Shown piece after piece: positions 11,895-19,431 of a stretch of 64,000 nucleotides of DNA. The stretch spans positions 62,001 through 126,000 of the IMG/VR virus record IMGVR_UViG_3300029911_000001, one strand, 5' to 3'. Below the pieces are notes generated by a model. It made no database searches, had not been told where the DNA came from, and saw nothing but the letters and a program-made list of their open reading frames with translations. Position 1 is the stretch's first letter. Each line of letters begins with the position of its first letter. The position numbers and the translations under genes were made by a program. The DNA is from a virus.

Positions 11895-14434
11895 TACTCA
11901 TCCTTCACTTTCTTCATACCTTGAATCGCCTTGAAATAAATAGAGGCTACCGAGGCTTTCATATGGTCACCACGGGTCTTGCCATCGAGCAGGTCTGCCT
12001 TGTTCGGGCACTTGCAACCCTCTGCATCCTTGTTACACTGAGGGCAGAATTCCTCAGCGATGCACGCCGTTATGTGCATACCCGCAAGCCAGTCTGTATC
12101 CATCTGACTGAACTCCTTGTTGTGAACGACCAAGGACTTGAATGGGTTCTCGACCCCCTCAAGGCGGTAGCCACCGGGCAGGTCTTTTCCGCGTACTATC
12201 TGACCTTCACCCAACACCATCTTTTCAGCAAGGACATCGCCAACAACCTCCTTGAGACGACCGGCTGGGACGTTCACATTGAACAGACCCTCACCATCCT
12301 TGAAACCGACGACGGTATAGTAATCATTATCGCCTTCATCTCCGGGAGACGGGCCGTAGTATACATAGTGAATCTCATCAACCTCTGGGAGATTGTCACC
12401 GGGCTCTACGTCTTCTGAGTAGCGGACGGGAAGGTCAGGCGTAGCGATAGCGGCTGTCTTGGGACAGCTAGGGCACTCGTCAACGAAGGTTGCTGTCTTC
12501 TTCGCCGAACAGCGGCACGTGCGAATGTTGCCACACTTACGGCACTCTACACGCTCGTGATGATGAGCGGCGGCCTTCGAGGCGACACGTTCGGCTCCCG
12601 CACCTTCAGGGGCTCCATGCCAGTGACCGTCCGAGTGTTCGTAGCAACAGTAATCCCCGTTATTGCGGTTGGCATAGAACTGTTCACCACAACCGGCGCA
12701 TGTCTTGACTTCCAGATGGTCATCCCGTCGCACGTTCATCGCGTGCTCATCCTTCAATTTCTGCATCCACTGACGATGGTGCTCAGCCTCTTCCTTTTCG
12801 GTCATACCTCCAGCAGCGGTCTTGCTATCGCTGGGGTCATTGACGCCCTTGACGATTCCGTGATTCCAATTCTTACCGCACTTATCACACTTCGCTGTTT
12901 CGAAGTCGGTGGGCATGAGGCTGTATTCAGTTGAGCCGCACTCCGGGCACTTCTGCTTCTTGGCTCCGGTGATGCCCATGGACTTCAACATACCGTCCTT
13001 GTCTTCCTGAGAGAACGGTTCATCGAGTGTCGGCTTCTTCGGCATGGAATTCAGACCAGCCGCATTTAGCAACGCCTTGATGATGGTCTTCTGGGAAGGG
13101 ATGCTCTGCCAGTTCTCTACCGTGTTGCCCTCTTGGTCAGTGACCTTACCGGAGCGAGGCACAGTCGGGTCAACCGCGATGCACGCTTGCCACAGGGTAC
13201 CCATCCTCATGCTCTTCGGGTTGATGATAATAGAGTAGGCGTTCTCCCAGTTCTTCTCGTTCGGGTTGTTGATGACACGGCTGAGACGCTCGCGAATGTC
13301 TGGGGGGAGGTTGGCGTGCAGCATGTTGCTGAAGTGGTCGAGCAGGTAGTTGATGTCGTCCGGCGAATACTTCATGTTGCGAACAGGCGTAGGACGACCG
13401 TACCACGCCGGGAGACGACGTGTGGCAGTAACTTCCTTGTAGACCCGCTCCATGTTCTTGTTGTTAGCGATGACCGTCTTGGCGATGACCTTGATAGCAG
13501 CCTCGTGAGCAGCAGCATTCTTCGGAACGTGGAGCCGAGCCAGCTTAGCATTGACGAGACGCACAGCCGGAGACAAGATTTTACGAGTGCCTGCACTCGC
13601 ATCCTTGCTGATGCTGTAACGGTTGTCCTCGAATTTGAGAATGCCAACTTGACGTGCCTTGTCCCACGCAGACCTCATGGTGATACCCATACTCTTGAGT
13701 AGCTTCTGGTCTTCCTTAGTCATCACTGGAGTGTGGTCTTCGGGAAGCTGCTTGGTGGGCAGGTTGAGCTTGACAGCGGGGTCTTTGTAGTAGGTTCCTA
13801 CCGCCTCTTCAATACCCTTGTGCTGTTCTTTCTTCTGCTTTTCACGCTGCGGCTTGGTCATCCTCGCTTGTTCCGGACTTTGTAGTTTACCGTAGCTGAG
13901 ATTCTCCTGACCCCACTCGCGTGCGGCTGGGGACTCTTCCATGAGAGTCCTAATTTCATTGTAGAACTTCTCATACAATTTCCAGTTCTTTGTCCACTGA
14001 GCACTTCGCAGTTTGCGAACCGCGTCCCGGATGTTGTCGAGGTACACCTGATTCAACTCTTCTTCACCTTTGCTCTGGTGATATGCTTCCTCATCGAATG
14101 CCGTCTTCTTGGAAGCACGACGCTTGATGCCTAGTTCATTTTCAATGTAGTCCTTGAGCAGGGGATTCACTTCATCCTTGTCAAACAAACCGCCGTGGCT
14201 GTATTGACGTGCATAGGCGGCGTCCAAAACCGTTGGCTTACGCTTGTCAACGTGACCGGGACGGGCCATCGAGTAGTATGCGTTCTTCGGCTTCGGCGTG
14301 GGGTCGTCAACAGCATTGCCGTTCGCTTCAGGGTAGAACGGGTCGATATGCTTGGGGGGCATACCTACCGTATCACTGTTGAACCCTTTTTCTTCTGGTG
14401 TTTCTTTTGGTTTGTTGAGAAGCGGGTTATCCAT
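11894..14434 (-). CDS. Large protein with multiple zinc-ribbon motifs, unknown function
   Basis: This gene encodes 846 residues. The N-terminal 450 residues are charged and helical with KQPREK-type basic stretches. Four cysteine clusters follow: CPECGS...CDKCGKNW (about 490-520), CAGCGEQFYANRNNGDYCCY (about 580), CRKCGNIRTCRC (about 635) and CPQCNKDAEGCKCPNK (about 800). Between the last two is a beta-rich region (YYTVVGFKDGEGLFNVNVPA). It is the first gene after the structural module and may be virion- or DNA-associated. No homologous family is recognised. The initiator is ATG 14434, with a weak upstream ribosome-binding site. Confidence 0.6.
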   Translation of the reverse strand: MDNPLLNKPKETPEEKGFNSDTVGMPPKHIDPFYPEANGNAVDDPTPKPKNAYYSMARPGHVDKRKPTVLDAAYARQYSHGGLFDKDEVNPLLKDYIENELGIKRRASKKTAFDEEAYHQSKGEEELNQVYLDNIRDAVRKLRSAQWTKNWKLYEKFYNEIRTLMEESPAAREWGQENLSYGKLQSPEQARMTKPQREKQKKEQHKGIEEAVGTYYKDPAVKLNLPTKQLPEDHTPVMTKEDQKLLKSMGITMRSAWDKARQVGILKFEDNRYSISKDASAGTRKILSPAVRLVNAKLARLHVPKNAAAHEAAIKVIAKTVIANNKNMERVYKEVTATRRLPAWYGRPTPVRNMKYSPDDINYLLDHFSNMLHANLPPDIRERLSRVINNPNEKNWENAYSIIINPKSMRMGTLWQACIAVDPTVPRSGKVTDQEGNTVENWQSIPSQKTIIKALLNAAGLNSMPKKPTLDEPFSQEDKDGMLKSMGITGAKKQKCPECGSTEYSLMPTDFETAKCDKCGKNWNHGIVKGVNDPSDSKTAAGGMTEKEEAEHHRQWMQKLKDEHAMNVRRDDHLEVKTCAGCGEQFYANRNNGDYCCYEHSDGHWHGAPEGAGAERVASKAAAHHHERVECRKCGNIRTCRCSAKKTATFVDECPSCPKTAAIATPDLPVRYSEDVEPGDNLPEVDEIHYVYYGPSPGDEGDNDYYTVVGFKDGEGLFNVNVPAGRLKEVVGDVLAEKMVLGEGQIVRGKDLPGGYRLEGVENPFKSLVVHNKEFSQMDTDWLAGMHITACIAEEFCPQCNKDAEGCKCPNKADLLDGKTRGDHMKASVASIYFKAIQGMKKVKDE

Positions 14435-14448
14435 TCAAAAGAACTCCG

Positions 14449-15045
14449 TTAAACCTTTATTGACCAAGAGGTTCCGTCTGCATAGCTGATATGCCCGTCC
14501 TGCGAGAAGGCCCAGCCGGTGAATCCTCCTGAAGAACCTGATGGAGCCACAGGCGGACCTGTAACTAGGGTAGTGCCTAAATCTCCTGTTAGTGTACCCC
14601 CTGTTAGGAGCAAGGCTTCCCCACTGCCCAACGCGAGGATGTCCCAGTCAGGAGGAGAGGAGAGATTGGGAGCTATACCAATCTCTCCATTGGCGATGCA
14701 GATGTAAGAATTGCCGCTATATGACACACAGTCATAGGCATTGTACGTGAGGGTGTCCGACCACGCATTACGCCACGTGAAGCCCTGACCCGTGGCACCA
14801 GTTGCCCCTGTAGCACCTGTGGCTCCGGTTGATCCTGTGGCACCATCCTCTCCAATAGCCCCCATGGGTCCTTGAGAACCGGGGGTGCCCACAGCGAAGG
14901 TTGTCCATGTGGTGCCGAGGTAATACTGAGTTGGGGGCACACCCGTGTTGATAGTCAAGGCTACGTATGACGCCGTAAGATAAAACACGACATCATTTAC
15001 CTGATAGGTTACTCCTGCGCTCCATGCGCCTTGCCAGTTCAACAT
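14449..15045 (-). CDS. Tail fibre protein with collagen-like repeat and carbohydrate-binding-like modules
   Basis: This gene encodes 198 residues. Residues 1-35 (WQGAWSAGVTYQVNDVVFYL) have the W...Y...D.V.Y pattern of CBM5/12-like chitin-binding modules. A G-X-Y repeat (GATGSTGATGATGATGATG) spans about 65-90. A second W...Y...D.V.Y copy follows (FTWRNAWSDTLTYNAYDCVS), then a Gly/Thr-rich C-terminus. Collagen-like stalks with sugar-binding ends are common in phage fibres and adsorption proteins. The same module opens the 902-residue protein at 19432-22140. Confidence 0.7.
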   Translation of the reverse strand: MLNWQGAWSAGVTYQVNDVVFYLTASYVALTINTGVPPTQYYLGTTWTTFAVGTPGSQGPMGAIGEDGATGSTGATGATGATGATGQGFTWRNAWSDTLTYNAYDCVSYSGNSYICIANGEIGIAPNLSSPPDWDILALGSGEALLLTGGTLTGDLGTTLVTGPPVAPSGSSGGFTGWAFSQDGHISYADGTSWSIKV

Positions 15046-15087
15046 AATTCACCCCTATAATAAATGGGGGTAGTCAACAAATTTCAC

Positions 15088-15564
15088 TTATACCTGTAAG
15101 TGAGCCTGAAGGAACCAGACATCCTTGTCGGCCTGTCGAACCAGTTCAATGAAGACATCCGCAGAGCCTTGGTCGCCACACCCCAGACACTCTTCAATAG
15201 CTGTCCGCATGGAGTTAGCCGCCTGCCCTATGCGGACAGAGAGGGCGAGAATGTGGTCAGAGCCCTTCACCGTGTCCACCGGGTACTCGGGGATGGTGGA
15301 GTTTACAGCAACCATGCGTGCCGTGCCATAAGCCACACCGCCCAAAGCCGTGATACGTTCTGCGATAATGTCACTAGCCGTTTCCAGATGCTCTGCTACT
15401 GAGTCGAAAAGGAGGTGCAACTCGTAGAAAGCCATACCCTTTACGTTCCAGTGAGCCTGCTTGGCTTGCGTTTTCAGGTCGAGGGTGTCGGCCAGACGTG
15501 CGTTCAGGATAGCCACCACTGTGGTTCGTTGCAGTTCCGGGATGTTGACGGACGTGGGGAACAT
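15088..15564 (-). CDS. dps: Dps-family ferritin-like protein
   Basis: This gene encodes 158 residues, the usual Dps size. The ferroxidase residues H38, H50, D54, D65 and E69 have exactly the spacing of E. coli Dps (H51, H63, D67, D78, E82), inside KQAHWNVKGMAFYELHLLFD. Dps dodecamers store iron, remove peroxide and coat DNA. It sits between the collagen-like fibre gene and other tail genes, so it is expressed late. It could protect packaged or host DNA, or be carried in the virion. It lacks the long Lys-rich N-terminal tail of DNA-binding Dps. Confidence 0.9.
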   Translation of the reverse strand: MFPTSVNIPELQRTTVVAILNARLADTLDLKTQAKQAHWNVKGMAFYELHLLFDSVAEHLETASDIIAERITALGGVAYGTARMVAVNSTIPEYPVDTVKGSDHILALSVRIGQAANSMRTAIEECLGCGDQGSADVFIELVRQADKDVWFLQAHLQV

Positions 15565-16050
15565 TTATCCAATCCTTATCTGGTAGTTTGGTGTCTTTCG
15601 TCTCACCATACAGTGACCTTCCCTTTTGAAAAGAGGGATGGATAAGTCAAAGTTTCCTTGGAACGTAAGATAGTAGTTGAGCAGCGGGTCGTACCCCGAG
15701 TCAATCAGCGTCATCATTCCATTCGCAATAGGAGGTGGTGGAGGAGGCTGAGCTATCAAGTAAATCTGTGACGAGGCCAGCAGCGGGTTAGGGGGTGGTG
15801 CCGGGAGTTGATACCATGGCAAACTCAAATTGTAAAATTGCTTACAGAAAAATGAGAAGGCTTCGAAGCAACTCAACTGACCCACGTCGTAGTGAATCAT
15901 GTAAAGAGAGTTGCCATAGAAGGTGGTGGTCTGAACATCTGCGGAGATGCTGGTGACAGCAAGAACCGCACGCTGACCAGTGTCTACGGCACCGTTAGCC
16001 CACGTCTGTTCCTCACCAATCTGAATCGCTAGTATATTCTCAACACTCAT
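15565..16050 (-). CDS. Structural protein, unknown
   Basis: This gene encodes 161 residues, beginning MSVENILAIQIGEEQTWANG. It has a proline run (AQPPPPPPIANGM) near residue 100 and beta-rich sequence elsewhere. Its stop overlaps the Dps start. By position it is a minor tail or baseplate protein. No family recognised. Confidence 0.6.
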   Translation of the reverse strand: MSVENILAIQIGEEQTWANGAVDTGQRAVLAVTSISADVQTTTFYGNSLYMIHYDVGQLSCFEAFSFFCKQFYNLSLPWYQLPAPPPNPLLASSQIYLIAQPPPPPPIANGMMTLIDSGYDPLLNYYLTFQGNFDLSIPLFKREGHCMVRRKTPNYQIRIG

Positions 16051-16059
16051 AATTTAGGG

Positions 16060-16692
16060 TCAGAAACTTACAATCCAAGAAAAAATAACGGGAACGCCCG
16101 GAGGGAGGAGTAAGGGAGGAAGTGTCTTGTAGTTTATTAATGTAACTGTGTTCGTCGCCGCAGCCACATTGGCATAAGTCGTGGGATCACCTGAAAAGTA
16201 AGGAGCCGTCTGCATGTTGGTGCTTTGGCTGGCTGAGCCGCCGCCAATAAGCCCCATCTCACGGATGCCCTGCGTGAGGTTGTCAGTCGTAGCGTTCACC
16301 GTACATTGGAAATTTACATAGGTGGATAGGGTATTAGCCGTCCAGCCACCAGATGGGTCAGGCTGAACAAAGTTGATGCGAGATAGAGGCTTGCGAATCA
16401 ACTCCTGAATGAGGGAGGTCTGAACTGGAGTCTCCTGAGGTTGAGTCTCGGGAGCCCACGTGGGAGAACCGGCACCGAGAGCCAAGCCCCACACCGAGTA
16501 CAGAGGCTCGTGACCAAGCGGGTAGGGGGGATTGGGGTCGGTGGGATTGACGTTGGCCATCAAACGGGAGAACAGCCATTTAGTTACATTCACAATGGTA
16601 TTGTGTGTTTCAAATAGTATCTCTCCAGTGTCCTCGCGAGATACTCGGATGTTAGTGGAGGGAGAATATTTCTTGAAATCTTCAAGCTGCAT
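16060..16692 (-). CDS. Structural (tail) protein, unknown
   Basis: This gene encodes 210 residues from ATG 16692, chosen because TTGGAG is well placed and the longer frame would lie inside the GIY-YIG gene. It contains NTIVNVTKWLFSRLMANVNP and a beta-rich C-terminus ending PGVPVIFSWIVSF. Its start lies in the last codons of the homing endonuclease gene. It is likely a baseplate or tail-completion protein by position. No family recognised. Confidence 0.6.
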   Translation of the reverse strand: MQLEDFKKYSPSTNIRVSREDTGEILFETHNTIVNVTKWLFSRLMANVNPTDPNPPYPLGHEPLYSVWGLALGAGSPTWAPETQPQETPVQTSLIQELIRKPLSRINFVQPDPSGGWTANTLSTYVNFQCTVNATTDNLTQGIREMGLIGGGSASQSTNMQTAPYFSGDPTTYANVAAATNTVTLINYKTLPPLLLPPGVPVIFSWIVSF

Positions 16693-17422
16693 TTGACTGC
16701 TCCAAGTACACTTGGGGTTTTGGCTCACTAAATGGGACGCCCTTAGTCGCCGCCCAACGCTTCCTCACACACCAAGAGTTAAATTCAGGGCTACGTTCCC
16801 TGTTACGTGCAGACCGCTTTTGCCTTGTTTCTTCAGAGACAGGTCTACCAATTGCCTTCTGTCGAATCTTTTCTATTGCAGAATCTGAGGGTCTGCCGGG
16901 GCGGAGGTGCCCCTGTAGTAGGGATGTATAGCCATTACGTTGCAATTGACTTAAACACTCAGGTCGTTTAGCACGCTGCTTAGCTGAAACCGACATCCGA
17001 GCCTTGGCTTGTTCTGATTTTGCTACACCTTTCAAAGCAGTCGATAGTTTGGGGAACTTTTTGCCTAACTTAGCTGCGGATATACGCCGACCGGTTTCTA
17101 CTGGTCGTTTCTGACTTCGCCACTCACCCGGTAGTCTGTTCGCCCCTTCCCAGCCGCCAGCACCCCCATCAATCAGGTTGTAACAAAAGGGGTCGCCCTT
17201 TAGTACGGTAAGGAGTTCAAACTCCTTACCATAGGCCGAGGTAGAATCTGGGTAGATAAACAAAATGGACTTCTGAAACTCATGGACGCCATACTTAGCT
17301 ATCGCCTTTTTCAGGATAGAACCGGAACCCAGATACCTGTCATATGGGTCTTTAGTCTTATGGACGCCGATGTAATAACGGCCATTCACAAGGTTGGTCG
17401 TCTTGTATACCGTATAAACCAT
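16682..17422 (-). CDS. GIY-YIG homing endonuclease
   Basis: This gene encodes 246 residues. The N-terminal domain begins MVYTVYKTTNLVNGRYYIGV, the GIY-YIG-type core (with V-Y-T and Y-Y-I-G), followed by R29 in KDPYDRYLGSGSILKKAI. The rest is a basic, helical DNA-binding region with repeated A-K-x-G-K-K and R-R-x-S-E-E-T-R-x-K units typical of NUMOD modules. It is a Seg-like selfish gene inserted between structural genes. The start overlaps the preceding stop (TGATG) and the end overlaps the next gene. Confidence 0.85.
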   Translation of the reverse strand: MVYTVYKTTNLVNGRYYIGVHKTKDPYDRYLGSGSILKKAIAKYGVHEFQKSILFIYPDSTSAYGKEFELLTVLKGDPFCYNLIDGGAGGWEGANRLPGEWRSQKRPVETGRRISAAKLGKKFPKLSTALKGVAKSEQAKARMSVSAKQRAKRPECLSQLQRNGYTSLLQGHLRPGRPSDSAIEKIRQKAIGRPVSEETRQKRSARNRERSPEFNSWCVRKRWAATKGVPFSEPKPQVYLEQSNAA

Positions 17423-17643
17423 CAGTTCAATTCAACAATCGTGCCGACGTTGGACTTCACAGGCAAGTCCTTGCGGTTGTTCAGCGTGGTGAAAACCCGC
17501 CTGATGCGAAAGTACGGATTCTCTTCCAAAATCTTTACACCACGGCCCACGGCGATGTGGACGTTGAGTGAGTTGTGCCCGTGCTCTAGCCAGTAGACGC
17601 GGACTTCGTTATTCTGAGAAACAAGTTCGACCTGAGTAAACAT
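17422..17643 (-). CDS. Small protein, unknown function
   Basis: This gene encodes 73 residues starting MFTQVELVSQNNEVRVYWLE. It is beta-rich with Leu and Val, and is short. It lies between the 561-residue protein and the GIY-YIG gene, and its stop overlaps the endonuclease start. No known family; possibly a small virion or regulatory protein. Confidence 0.55.
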   Translation of the reverse strand: MFTQVELVSQNNEVRVYWLEHGHNSLNVHIAVGRGVKILEENPYFRIRRVFTTLNNRKDLPVKSNVGTIVELN

Positions 17644-17653
17644 AGTTAGACCT

Positions 17654-19339
17654 CTATCCCTTATTACTCACGGCGTCGATAATCTGACGGATGATTGCTC
17701 CCGAATTCTCAAACAAAGCGAGTAGGCCGGGGTGGAAATGACCGGGGTGCTCCTCAACCTCATACTTAAGGTCTTCCAAAGAGAACCATTTAATCTCATC
17801 GGTCTCGTCCGCGAAGTCCAAGTTGGCCGAGCCACCCGGCATCGGGTTCAGGCCGAACTCAGTGGGCACGAGGCCGAGGAAGTTGAAATACCTGAATGAC
17901 CCATCGGTGAAGACGAAGGCAGGAATGAGACGAATACCGCCCTTGTAACCAACCTCTTCCATCATCTCGTGTCGAGCACTCTCAGCCGGGGACTTGCCCT
18001 TCTGGATACCGCCCCCGATGGTTCCCCAGCAGTCCCCACCATTCATCTCAGCGTTACGCCAAGCCAAACAGATGCGACCCGTGGTCGTGCAGATAGGGAG
18101 AATACCTGAAGCTGCACCCCCGGCACCAACCCAGTAGCCGTTCTCATCTTCGTAACCCTTTTTCACAGTCGATGTCTTAGACTGGGCCTCGTTACCGTCT
18201 GGGGTGTTGTCTTCGCCTTCTTCAAGCTGCTCGTTCTTCTCGTCGTCCGGCGTGAGGTCGGTGGTCGGGTTGACTTCGGTTTCAGATGGTTCGATAACCT
18301 CATTGCCCTGCTCGTCCACAGCTTCCGCCGCGTCAGAGGATTCAGGGATGTCTTCCTTGTCGAGAATTGTCCAGTCGATGTAGTAAGTCGGAACCGGGTA
18401 GTTGCCTTCCTTCAGTTCTTCAATCGAAGGGAAGTCAGAGAAGGACACGCAGCGGCCATCGGTGAACTTCACGACCCACTCTTGCTTCTCATCCTTCTCG
18501 TTGATGTAGATAGCCATGTCATCGCTGAGGGTGCCGTATGGAGTGAAGTGCTCGTCACCCACGTAGATGCTCTTGGGGATGCCCTTAACGTTGGTTGTCT
18601 TCATCTCAACGTCGTTGTCAAACTTTACCGTAGGAGTGTACTCTGGTCTCGTTGAACCTCGCTTGCCTCTACCTTTGGGGTAGATGGTGTTGAGCAATTC
18701 ATTCTTGAAGCTACCACCCCCCAGAGGAATCGTGGCGGTGGGCTTGCCCCACTGGTCGTACACAATGAGGTACATTGGACGCGGCTGATTCTTGATGGTG
18801 CGGCTGCGGAAGTTCTGAATGATCTTACGTGCATCCTGCACCGTAGTCTTGGACGGCTTGTCGTAAGTCAACTCCAAGTGACGAACCGTCGGTGGACGCT
18901 TGAGTGTCTTTCCTGAAGAAGCGGTGACCACCTTGTCATAGGTTTCATTGACAAAGGACATGGGCAGTTTGAACGTACCTTCGAAGCTCTTCACGGTCGG
19001 GTCTTTGCTGATAGGAGACATGGACTTGTTAGTATCCGCTTCGCCCGTCATACCCTTGAAACAATTCAGCGTGGCAGCATAGACCTGCACGATGATGGCT
19101 TGCTCGTACCCAGCCGTAATCATGAAGGACGACATCTCGTCAAGCAGCACGTGGATGGCTTCGGCAACAAGACCACTCATCGAGTTTGGTTTGTCTTCCA
19201 CCAGCGGGAACTTCATAGAAAACACAGTAAAATTGGGAATTCCGAGGTCAAGGGAGATGAGGGCATAGGGCCGCGCATCTCGTATGATTGAAATGTCAAG
19301 GTTTCCGGTCGCTGGACTTAAGTAAGAGTTCTTATCCAT
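17654..19339 (-). CDS. Large protein with C-terminal Nudix domain
   Basis: This gene encodes 561 residues. About 1-320 is a beta-rich domain without a clear match. About 330-390 is an acidic linker (Asp/Glu/Thr/Pro). The C-terminal domain (about 400-550) is Nudix-like. Its box near residues 443-464 keeps G, E458, E461, E462 and G464, but the first Glu is Lys449 and the usual Arg is His457. Nudix enzymes cut nucleoside-diphosphate linkages such as NAD or ADP-ribose. The metal-binding glutamates remain, so activity is possible. The TAG stop lies at 17654. Its position in the tail module suggests virion delivery. Confidence 0.7.
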   Translation of the reverse strand: MDKNSYLSPATGNLDISIIRDARPYALISLDLGIPNFTVFSMKFPLVEDKPNSMSGLVAEAIHVLLDEMSSFMITAGYEQAIIVQVYAATLNCFKGMTGEADTNKSMSPISKDPTVKSFEGTFKLPMSFVNETYDKVVTASSGKTLKRPPTVRHLELTYDKPSKTTVQDARKIIQNFRSRTIKNQPRPMYLIVYDQWGKPTATIPLGGGSFKNELLNTIYPKGRGKRGSTRPEYTPTVKFDNDVEMKTTNVKGIPKSIYVGDEHFTPYGTLSDDMAIYINEKDEKQEWVVKFTDGRCVSFSDFPSIEELKEGNYPVPTYYIDWTILDKEDIPESSDAAEAVDEQGNEVIEPSETEVNPTTDLTPDDEKNEQLEEGEDNTPDGNEAQSKTSTVKKGYEDENGYWVGAGGAASGILPICTTTGRICLAWRNAEMNGGDCWGTIGGGIQKGKSPAESARHEMMEEVGYKGGIRLIPAFVFTDGSFRYFNFLGLVPTEFGLNPMPGGSANLDFADETDEIKWFSLEDLKYEVEEHPGHFHPGLLALFENSGAIIRQIIDAVSNKG

Positions 19340-19431
19340 ACACTAAGCTATTTAATAGTTCACTAATGGGTGGTCAGAGCTTTGTTTACACGGACACGAT
19401 TTGATGTATTATTGGGGGTCACAGGATGAGG

